A model generated the notes under the pieces. The model worked only from the letters and a program-made list of their open reading frames with translations, ran no database searches and was not told the DNA's origin. Shown here one piece after another: positions 1-5,738 of a stretch of DNA of 5,738 bases. A program made the position numbers and the translations under genes. Source of the DNA: Candidatus Roizmanbacteria bacterium (GTDB lineage: Bacteria > Patescibacteriota > Microgenomatia > UBA1406 > GWC2-37-13); contig JAAXWV010000094.1 in the NCBI GenBank assembly GCA_013334845.1, positions 1 through 5,738 on the forward strand, in the 5' to 3' direction. The number at the start of each line of letters is the position of its first letter. The stretch's first letter is position 1.

Positions 1-113
1 GCAAGCAGAATAAGGGCGTTCAGTACGGTTTGTGCCGCATGCGTTCCCTTGCTGCTGATGGCTTCAAGGTCTTGGCGCTCTTCCTGAGTCAGGGTCACAT
101 TGTATCGCTTCAT
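1..113 (-). CDS. IS630-family transposase, N-terminal fragment (runs off window edge)
   Basis: The frame starts at ATG 113-111 and stays open to the window edge, giving 37 complete codons that begin MKRYNVTLTQEERQDLEAI and continue with SSKGTHAAQTVLNALILL. A short strand, then LT-x-EER-x-x-L, then a basic or small-residue stretch before an A-x-x-LL helix, is the typical opening of IS630 transposases. In these enzymes it begins the helix-turn-helix DNA-binding domain, and the catalytic DDE domain follows further on, outside this window. A strong ribosome binding site, AAGGAG (124-119), lies 5 bases before the start codon and supports it. The enzyme cuts and joins the element ends at TA targets. 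Whether the full gene is intact cannot be seen. Confidence 0.75.
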   Translation of the reverse strand, partial: MKRYNVTLTQEERQDLEAISSKGTHAAQTVLNALILL

Positions 114-187
114 AATCGCTCCTTGTTGGGGTTGATAATGAAGATAATATAAGATTATTATGCGACACTATTAGTTTGACATGACAC
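1..187 (-). mobile_element. IS630-family insertion sequence, one end only (partial)
   Basis: This is the transposase-start-proximal end of an IS630-type element; the rest lies outside the window. The assignment rests on the N-terminus of the transposase frame at 113-1 and on the layout. A roughly 75-bp AT-rich leader separates the transposase start from a putative end rich in short repeats (GACACTA at 164-170 and 183-189). IS630/Tc1-mariner elements insert at TA and duplicate it. A TA lies at 188-189, exactly at the junction with non-IS sequence, so I place the outer end at 187. The opposite end is not visible, so the inverted repeat and the target duplication cannot be checked here, and the boundary could be off by several bases. 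Confidence 0.65.
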
Positions 188-189
188 TA
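164..189 (-). repeat. Subterminal direct repeat pair at the IS end (GACACTA x2)
   Basis: The 7-mer GACACTA occurs at 164-170 and again at 183-189, a 19-bp period or about two helical turns. On the minus strand this reads TAGTGTC, then TAGTGTC again, moving inward from the element end. Paired motifs about two turns apart next to a transposase gene fit binding sites for the transposase N-terminal domain. Function is inferred; the repeat itself is directly visible. Confidence 0.5.
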
Positions 190-194
190 GTCCA

Positions 195-950
195 TTACGT
201 CGTTTCATTTTTTATTGCTGGAAGTTGAATGATGCCACATTCCTCAGCCACCCCAATCATGATGTAAAATGTTTTTTCATCAATTTCGCGATTATAAGCA
301 CCTCTGTATATTTTTTTAAGAAAGTCCATAAACCAAAACACAAAATAGATAGAAACATAAGCATGTCTATCGTAACAAGCCAATGCATCAATATTATATG
401 TCGGATGCAAGCTTGGCCCAACTCTACCATCATCAAATGTATTAATGGTCAAAAGCTCTCCGACATTAGGAGTCGCAAAATGTGCAATCTCCGAAAGATT
501 CGGATAAAGTTTCTTACCACTCTCACCAAATAGGTTTATAACATTAGGAGTTTTCTTCAACAGTTTTAATAATGGTTTTTTATCTATTTCATGCAACCTT
601 GTCAAAGCCTCTAATTGTTTTCTTATTAATGTAAACGCCTCAATTAAGTCACCATTTAAAATCATCTCATTAACAATAAAATGCGTTCTCACAAACGAAG
701 CGCTTAAACTAATTTGATAAGAGATTTTATCAGTAGTGTTATCAAATTTATTGAGCAATTGTCTTGAAGTTCTAACAATTATTCCGTCGAGCGTCATTCT
801 AAAAACATTGTACTTTTCGGGTTCTTTTTTTCGGTATATCTCTCTTGCTTTTGCTCTAGCTCTTTCAGATTCTGCCTGAAAATCACAAGCCGACGACAGC
901 AATTCTTCTATATTTTTCTTATGGTCAATACTATTTTTATTATCTTCCAT
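195..950 (-). CDS. DUF5677/HEPN-like helical protein, putative defence accessory
   Basis: The product has 251 residues, from ATG 950-948 to TAA 197-195. An in-frame stop lies a few codons upstream, so this is the longest possible start; it has only a weak ribosome binding site. The N-terminus (about 1-45) is highly charged and probably helical or coiled. A central helix has an R-x3-E pattern (R110, E114), followed by Y149 and LSEIAH (152-157). The order 'R..E helix, then Y-x-x-LS-x-x-AH' recalls DUF5677-type, HEPN-like families seen in defence contexts. The canonical HEPN RNase motif R-x4-H is not present, so RNase activity should not be assumed. Residues 198-210 (YVSIYFVFWFMDF) are strongly hydrophobic but short for a membrane span. 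The gene lies downstream of the NTPase-nuclease gene in the same direction and is visibly more AT-rich. The family assignment is by recalled motif resemblance only. Confidence 0.6.
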   Translation of the reverse strand: MEDNKNSIDHKKNIEELLSSACDFQAESERARAKAREIYRKKEPEKYNVFRMTLDGIIVRTSRQLLNKFDNTTDKISYQISLSASFVRTHFIVNEMILNGDLIEAFTLIRKQLEALTRLHEIDKKPLLKLLKKTPNVINLFGESGKKLYPNLSEIAHFATPNVGELLTINTFDDGRVGPSLHPTYNIDALACYDRHAYVSIYFVFWFMDFLKKIYRGAYNREIDEKTFYIMIGVAEECGIIQLPAIKNETT

Positions 951-975
951 TGCCCATTTTTTTTATCAGTTCGCT

Positions 976-1098
976 TTACAGAAAATCTTGATTAGTAGCC
1001 TCCATTGACATTGCATCTAACTTGCTTAACTGCGCGACTCTACTGCGCATCACTTCCCATATCGAACCAATAAGAGCAAAAAGTAGCTCGTTCAACAA
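976..1098 (-). CDS. Possible small protein gene (about 40-43 aa) with non-ATG start
   Basis: The frame is open from just after a TGA at 1128-1126 to TAA 978-976, 49 sense codons, and fills most of the gap between the two larger genes. A near-consensus Shine-Dalgarno, AGGTGGTGAT (1123-1114), precedes it, but no ATG or GTG follows at normal distance. Candidate starts are ATT 1107-1105 (best spacing), CTG 1104-1102 and TTG 1098-1096; I list the TTG as the most conventional codon, although its spacing is long. From there it reads LLNELLFALIGSIWEVMRSR, then VAQLSKLD and a polar tail ending QDFL. The first half is hydrophobic and amphipathic, perhaps one helix at a membrane or a protein interface. 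I do not recognise a family. It could also be a decayed remnant or a chance frame. The gap from the preceding stop and to the next start is short, so it would be co-transcribed. Confidence 0.33.
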   Translation of the reverse strand: MLNELLFALIGSIWEVMRSRVAQLSKLDAMSMEATNQDFL

Positions 1099-1113
1099 AT
1101 CCAGAATAAATAT

Positions 1114-1123
1114 ATCACCACCT
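1114..1123 (-). promoter_or_regulatory. Strong Shine-Dalgarno without a canonical start codon nearby
   Basis: The minus strand reads AGGTGGTGAT, a 9-of-10 match to AGGAGGTGAT, the complement of the 16S rRNA tail. It lies 38 bp past the stop of the NTPase-nuclease gene. The only codons at usable distance in the long open frame are ATT, CTG and TTG. The overlapping ATG at 1129-1127 gives only a four-codon peptide that ends inside this site (ATG AAT AGG TGG TGA). The match is directly visible; its use as a ribosome binding site is inferred. Confidence 0.45.
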
Positions 1124-1161
1124 ATTCATTAAAATATTTACCATCTATCAAACTGATCTTT

Positions 1162-4100
1162 TCAGCTCGCTCTCTTCGTCAAGTCTATTCCAATCACCTT
1201 GATGTCGTCAACATTTGAAAATTTCGGAGAAATCTGCGTCCAGTACTCCTGAAGAGCACCTGCTAATCCTTCAAAGTCCACACGATTAGCGCTACAGGGA
1301 ACTTCCCACTGAGACTTCTCACCTCTATACACTAGCACAAAGAGACCTCGACCTGAACGACTGTCTCGCAAATAGTCGCCGCAAAGCTGATTTTCAAGGC
1401 GCTCGAACAGTTGTGGACCAGTCCAATTATCGGCGAGCTTTAGCTCAACAGGAACCGGCCCATCGAAACCGGTTCCAAGAAATCTCAAGTCAGGCTTTTT
1501 GGCGTCGGCAAGTTCCTCTTCCTGTGGAATGGAATATCGACCTTGTGCTTTATCGCGCAGCTCCTTCCCGATGTACTTTCGAATATCGGTTTCTTGCTTA
1601 ATTTGCTTCAGGATACTCGCAATGCTGCTGTCTCCATGTTCCAAATCGTACTTGAGATCGAGAAGCCGCAAGGTGGCAAGTTCTGCCAATTCTCTGTGAT
1701 TGCTGGGTGTACGCTCCAGATTTTTATAAAAATCCCTTACTTGCGAGGGCGACCAAGCTTCATTATCCCCGTCCTGTTCAGCCCTTGTCTTTGCATAAAA
1801 CATCATCCATGGTCGAATGGCATCGTCAGGGTGCTTATTTGCAATCTCAATCAAGGCCATAAACGACTCTTTTCCAGGAATTTTGTTCAATATGTTAAAC
1901 AGACTATTCCGCGCATCCTGTGCATCGTCACGCAATCCTGGCGAATATGCTTCTGTGCCGGCATGTACTATATCATCTTGACTCCGGATATACTCGTGCA
2001 TAAGAAGATAGAGTGATTTCAGGTGTTCCGGAGTTTTAAATGCTTCTCGTGTAGATGGTTCATCACCTCTACGTTCAGCGCTATGACTGATAAATAGATG
2101 AGTCACAAAAGTCATTGCGAAAAAAGTTTGCTCTTCCTGGTCCGCTATTGCTCCAATTCGAGCCTTGAGAGCTGCAATTGCTTTTTCAGGAGCAACGCTA
2201 ATCCATATGGCAAACCAGTGTGCCAGATGAGCAGGCTCGTCAATATCGTGACATTTCCGTGATGCCAGTGTTTCAATCAGTTCATCCGATAAGGTTGATC
2301 CCTGAAGAATTTTCAGCAGCTTATCCAAGTTGGATAAGTTCTTCGGCTCCGATGTTTCAAGGAAGTTGTAGATGCTTTGCGCAAGTTCCCACTGACCATA
2401 CCGAGAGACTTTATCTATGAAGTAATGCGTATCAGACTCAGTCCTCTCTATCGATAGTTCATATCTTATTTCTTGTATGAGAAAGTCGCAAACAATCTTT
2501 TGGCACATCTCATAAAGCTTGGGAAACCATGTAGGGAAACCATTTAACTCAAAGGAAGCATACTTGCAAGCAAGTTTAACTTCTGCAGTATTCATGTACT
2601 TCGGCCAACCATTCACTTCTACGGCCTCGATTTCAAGGCCTGTAAGGCCAATAATTACAGCCCAAGGCGTTTCGTTGATAGGAGCACCTTCCGATCTTAT
2701 CTTTGGATCGTTGTTTCGCCAAAAAGAGACGGTGCCATCTCTATAGAAGTGCGCTACTTCCTCTCCATACTCTGGGATCAGCGTTTTCCAGTTATATTCA
2801 GTCCACCGATTCGTTGTATTTATCTTCCGAGCCTGACAGAACAAATACCATAAGGAGTTTGTGATTGTACCAGGCTTATCGCGAAGTTCCGCTCTAACTT
2901 CGTCAAGATTATCATTGAGGAATTTTTTCCAGTCTAAGTGGATGTGTTCTTGTTTCTTTCGTTGGGCTTCGGCAAGTCTCTTCCATTTGGCATTCTGCTG
3001 ATTTATGCGGCGCAATTCAATACTTTGAGCTGGCGGCCTCAAATAGTTTCTTAAACACTCAGACAACTCATCGTTGCCTTTCACCAATTTCTTCAGACGT
3101 AGACGCCATGCTTTCGGTCGATTAGCCGCTTTATAAAGATGAAACGCTAGCGACAAGGCGACCAATTTGTCATCCAAAAATGTTTGACGAGAAATTTCCC
3201 CTGTTACATAATCAAAATCAGAAATCTCAAACTTCCATAATACCCTCCAAACCCCAGCCGCCCAAAAGTCAGTCAGCCGCTCGCGCTTCTGTTTGTCAAG
3301 GGCCTCCCTCGATTTTTGCACTTCAAACCAAAACAACGCCCGGTTCAGCTCAGGCCATGCGGAAACGAGCTTTGAAAATTCGGTTTTAACTTCAGGCAGG
3401 TCATTACTGCCGTGCCCACGTATAGCTGAGCATTTGCGCAATATTGCGAGTGCATCTGGTTCGAGCGAAGCAGGATGACGAATCAGAATCAGTCGTTCAA
3501 CAGCTTTACATACAGGAATTATCAACCACTGAAATTTTTCTGATACTTCGCAATACTGGGCAATTATGGGAGGAAAATCAAGTAAACTGTTCAAGCCATT
3601 AACAAGCCATGAAAGCAGCTCAATGTCTGCGATGGCAACAAATTTGGTTATGGCATCCGTTAGATGATCTTCTAAAAAAAGCACTTTCGTTTCACTTTTT
3701 TCCAGGCACGCCAAAAGCCAACGCGATGTAAGCTCTGTCGGCTGAAGATCCTTGAGAAGTTCGGCTAACCACTCCCGGTTAAGTTCAGCTGCTTCTGTCA
3801 GGAAGCTCTGGCGAACATACTCTTGATCATTCTTAGAACCGATAGCACTAACTGCATTGAATGCAGATAGTCGGGCGTACTTTTCAGCATTAGGCATCAG
3901 AGCAACCTTCATAGCTTCAGGTAATGCCTCCGTAAGCTCTCCGAGCCATACCATGCGAAGTAAGTATTCCGTTAGACTATTGTTGTCTGCATATTGCCGA
4001 ATCAACTCACGAATCTCGTCGGTCAGATCTGGTTTGGCAAAACGCTGAACTGCTTCAAAGCTTCGTGCCGAGCGGCCAGTAACACCATCAGACATTAGCT

Positions 4101-5493
4101 TGCATACTTCACGTAGTATTTGACGACGAACCTCTACCGGCAACCGAACAGGGTCGCCTCCTTCAAAAATAATTTCTGGTGCAACTTTGCGGACTCGTTC
4201 TAAGATCTTCCCATCCATAATGGCTAGCCAAGGCAAAATTGGACGCAATGTAGGTACTACAATGTCCATGCCATATTGATTGCGGAAGAATAGGGACTCA
4301 ATATTCCGACGAGACGTTTCCCTTTTGAGTAATTCAGCGAACCACTCGGCGGTCAGATACTCCCGTACCGAACGATGGTGGAAACGAACTGTACCATAAA
4401 TCGCCACATCGAATATGGGGCGAGACAGCAAAGTTAACTGCTCATTGTTATCCCAATCGGAAAGTATGGATTGTACAGCAATCCCTTTTGTATTATCTAA
4501 TCCATCGGGAACCCTGATTGTCGGATTATGAGTTAAAGTAGTCGCTGCTGCCAAAAGCCTTGCACCTTGACGAGCTTGATCTGCTGAAAGTTGATATACA
4601 TCAGCACGCCCTTGGTCACGCTCAGCCAATCTTCGATTGATGCTGTTTTGTATGATCTCAAGGCGCGTTCCAATCCGACCGTTATCTATCCAAAATTCGG
4701 TCAGCTCCTCCAAATCCTGAGGACGTGATGTGTACCACTTGGCGTCTGCGCGCTCCACTGCATCGAGAAACACTTTGCTTTTCTCAATCCCTCTAGCCTC
4801 GACAAATAACGCAATCTGATCAGATGAAAGGTCATTTAGCGAAACAATTCTGAAAGTCGGTTTATCTCTATCTTGAAGATCTGTTGTTATATGCAGGCTT
4901 CCTTCAGGACCCACATCCTCAGCTTGCGGATCACTGTTCGATATAGCGGCAATTGGATAAGGCAGTTTCGCTTCACACAAGTTGAGATCAGTCTTAGGCC
5001 GCCATGCTGACATTCGACTGGTTATGTAAATATGTGTACGATCTAAAACCGCACTGATTTGCCTGCTTAAATTACGGATAGCAAGCTCAAAGTCACCGGG
5101 GTGTCGAAGACGTGCTTCGTCAACCGAATCCAAAAAAAGCCATCCATGATCACTTGATGTCCGCCATTCTTCAAACGCTTCGTAGGTTCCAACCTCAAAA
5201 GCATCCTCAAAATCTGTATGAATATGTTCCAGCCGAAGAAAAAAAGCAGACTTTCCCTGATCTCTAAGCTTACACGCGACGTGACTGATTTCGGCAGTTT
5301 TGCCTGATCCTGCCTCAGACAAAATGACAATTCGGTACTCGTTGATGAGGTTAGACCAGTTAAGGATTTCTCCGAAAACTGCCTGACTGATATCGACATC
5401 ATCGTTTTTATTGACTTCTTTTGATATCTCATGGAATGTCCTGTTAAGCTCGATAAAATCGTAGCTTGAGTCAAAGGTGTCCATCGAATCCAT
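1162..5493 (-). CDS. NACHT/STAND-like NTPase with C-terminal PD-(D/E)XK nuclease domain, putative antiphage protein
   Basis: This 1443-residue protein is likely cytoplasmic; I see no signal peptide or membrane span. Residues 50-170 form a P-loop NTPase: Walker A SEAGSGKT (59-66, K65), Walker B WLFLDSVDEAR (118-128) with the NACHT-type D-S-x-D-E (D122, D125, E126), and a sensor strand ending TSR (158-160). RPQDLEEL (257-264) and FHHRSVREYL (371-380) match regions that follow the ATPase in NACHT/STAND proteins. Residues about 430-1320 are mostly helical, with no recognised domain, and may serve as sensor. The C-terminus shows PD (1334-1335), then E-L-K (1350-1352), then a Q-x4-Y helix (Q1369, Y1374) and the strand RGLFVLVY, matching a PD-(D/E)XK nuclease core. 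By analogy with Avs and bacterial NACHT proteins, ligand-triggered oligomerisation would activate DNA cleavage. ATG 5493 is bounded by an in-frame stop just upstream and has no clear ribosome binding site; M4 (5484) is an alternative start. Confidence 0.8.
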   Translation of the reverse strand: MDSMDTFDSSYDFIELNRTFHEISKEVNKNDDVDISQAVFGEILNWSNLINEYRIVILSEAGSGKTAEISHVACKLRDQGKSAFFLRLEHIHTDFEDAFEVGTYEAFEEWRTSSDHGWLFLDSVDEARLRHPGDFELAIRNLSRQISAVLDRTHIYITSRMSAWRPKTDLNLCEAKLPYPIAAISNSDPQAEDVGPEGSLHITTDLQDRDKPTFRIVSLNDLSSDQIALFVEARGIEKSKVFLDAVERADAKWYTSRPQDLEELTEFWIDNGRIGTRLEIIQNSINRRLAERDQGRADVYQLSADQARQGARLLAAATTLTHNPTIRVPDGLDNTKGIAVQSILSDWDNNEQLTLLSRPIFDVAIYGTVRFHHRSVREYLTAEWFAELLKRETSRRNIESLFFRNQYGMDIVVPTLRPILPWLAIMDGKILERVRKVAPEIIFEGGDPVRLPVEVRRQILREVCKLMSDGVTGRSARSFEAVQRFAKPDLTDEIRELIRQYADNNSLTEYLLRMVWLGELTEALPEAMKVALMPNAEKYARLSAFNAVSAIGSKNDQEYVRQSFLTEAAELNREWLAELLKDLQPTELTSRWLLACLEKSETKVLFLEDHLTDAITKFVAIADIELLSWLVNGLNSLLDFPPIIAQYCEVSEKFQWLIIPVCKAVERLILIRHPASLEPDALAILRKCSAIRGHGSNDLPEVKTEFSKLVSAWPELNRALFWFEVQKSREALDKQKRERLTDFWAAGVWRVLWKFEISDFDYVTGEISRQTFLDDKLVALSLAFHLYKAANRPKAWRLRLKKLVKGNDELSECLRNYLRPPAQSIELRRINQQNAKWKRLAEAQRKKQEHIHLDWKKFLNDNLDEVRAELRDKPGTITNSLWYLFCQARKINTTNRWTEYNWKTLIPEYGEEVAHFYRDGTVSFWRNNDPKIRSEGAPINETPWAVIIGLTGLEIEAVEVNGWPKYMNTAEVKLACKYASFELNGFPTWFPKLYEMCQKIVCDFLIQEIRYELSIERTESDTHYFIDKVSRYGQWELAQSIYNFLETSEPKNLSNLDKLLKILQGSTLSDELIETLASRKCHDIDEPAHLAHWFAIWISVAPEKAIAALKARIGAIADQEEQTFFAMTFVTHLFISHSAERRGDEPSTREAFKTPEHLKSLYLLMHEYIRSQDDIVHAGTEAYSPGLRDDAQDARNSLFNILNKIPGKESFMALIEIANKHPDDAIRPWMMFYAKTRAEQDGDNEAWSPSQVRDFYKNLERTPSNHRELAELATLRLLDLKYDLEHGDSSIASILKQIKQETDIRKYIGKELRDKAQGRYSIPQEEELADAKKPDLRFLGTGFDGPVPVELKLADNWTGPQLFERLENQLCGDYLRDSRSGRGLFVLVYRGEKSQWEVPCSANRVDFEGLAGALQEYWTQISPKFSNVDDIKVIGIDLTKRAS

Positions 5494-5624
5494 TTTTTAT
5501 TGCGCCAACTATTTTGAGATGGCAGTTAAGTGGAAAACTCGGGGACGTTGTTGATTAAAACAAATACCGAACAGCGAATTCGATACCTCCGAGAGATCAA
5601 GAATATGGCGCTCTACCATCACAT

Positions 5625-5738
5625 TCAGAGCTGACGTACGTCCACCAGTTTTGCATGGACACGACCAACATCGAGAGAAGAATCGTTTAAAGTTAAATAA
5701 GACTCCCCATACTTCAAAAACACATTACCGCCAGTCAA
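5625..5738 (-). CDS. C-terminal end of an upstream gene (partial, unidentified)
   Basis: On the minus strand one frame is open from the window edge through 37 codons to TGA 5627-5625; the other two frames both hit stops within four codons of the edge. The tail reads GGNVFLKYGESYLTLNDSS, then LDVGRVHAKLVDVRQL. This has a protein-like mix of alternating beta-type and polar residues, not the skewed composition of a chance frame. The repeated short-strand pattern with GG at the start is faintly like the beta-helical C-terminal part of VgrG/phage-spike proteins, but that is only an impression and I do not assign a family. The gap to the NTPase-nuclease start is 131 bp, so the two may or may not share a transcript. 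The frame is short enough to be open by chance. Confidence 0.4.
   Translation of the reverse strand: MTGGNVFLKYGESYLTLNDSSLDVGRVHAKLVDVRQL

Noticed and set aside
225..533. A 102-codon plus-strand frame opposite the HEPN-like gene, and several similar plus-strand frames opposite the large gene (for example 1543-2016).
   Set aside because: All are antisense to well-supported genes, have no protein-like motif and no convincing ribosome binding site.
1013..1018. TTGACA on the plus strand, considered as a -35 box.
   Set aside because: No acceptable -10 hexamer lies 16-18 bp downstream, and no plus-strand gene follows it.
1029..1049. ACTGCGC repeated at 1029-1035 and 1042-1048, also giving a TGCGC/GCGCA inverted pair with a 9-base loop, considered as a hairpin or terminator.
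   Set aside because: The stem is only 5 bp, no T-tract follows on either strand, and it lies inside the small open frame.
5067..5474. A 135-codon open frame on the minus strand overlapping the start of the large gene.
   Set aside because: It lies in another frame of the ATPase coding sequence, where the Walker A and B motifs are clearly encoded; its product shows no recognisable motif. A shadow frame.
5603..5631. GCTCT/AGAGC inverted pair just after the upstream stop codon, considered as a terminator.
   Set aside because: A 5-bp stem with a 12-base loop and no following T-tract is too weak.
5633..5642. Perfect 10-bp palindrome GACGTACGTC, considered as an operator.
   Set aside because: It falls inside the putative coding tail of the upstream gene (codons GAC GTA CGT), does not extend beyond 10 bp and has no second copy.
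1..5738. CRISPR arrays, tRNA or rRNA genes, attachment sites.
   Set aside because: No regularly spaced repeats, no clover-leaf-like segments and no long direct repeats were seen on reading both strands.

Overview
The window reads as an accessory (defence-island or genomic-island type) stretch of a bacterial chromosome or plasmid. All supportable genes lie on the minus strand, so the reading order is from high to low coordinates. An IS630-type insertion sequence end, good Shine-Dalgarno sequences and mid GC in the long gene suggest a proteobacterium, perhaps a gammaproteobacterium. The sequence alone does not fix the taxon.

Layout in transcription order. Positions 5738-5625 hold what looks like the last 37 codons of an upstream gene that enters from outside the window. 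After a 131-bp gap comes the main gene, 5493-1162. It encodes a 1443-residue protein with an N-terminal NACHT/STAND-type P-loop NTPase, a very long helical middle, and a C-terminal domain with PD-(D/E)XK nuclease signature residues (PD 1334-1335, E-L-K 1350-1352). The 211-bp gap after it holds a small open frame (stop at 976-978) behind a nearly consensus Shine-Dalgarno but without an ATG or GTG start. Next is a 251-residue AT-rich gene (950-195) that resembles DUF5677/HEPN-like helical proteins and carries an R-x3-E helix and an LSE-x-AH motif. Positions 187-1 hold one end and the first 37 codons of an IS630-family transposase gene, which begins about 7 bp past the stop of the 251-residue gene.

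The large NTPase-nuclease and the HEPN-like protein are co-directional and close together, with only the small frame between them, and a mobile element flanks them. The best reading is a candidate antiphage or anti-plasmid defence cassette. In this model a STAND-like ATPase senses an invader through its long helical region and activates a nuclease at its own C-terminus, with the 251-residue protein as an accessory or modulator. This is inferred from domain content and context; the sequence does not demonstrate the function. The nuclease is at the opposite end from where it sits in the well-known Avs proteins, which makes the large gene the most interesting item here.
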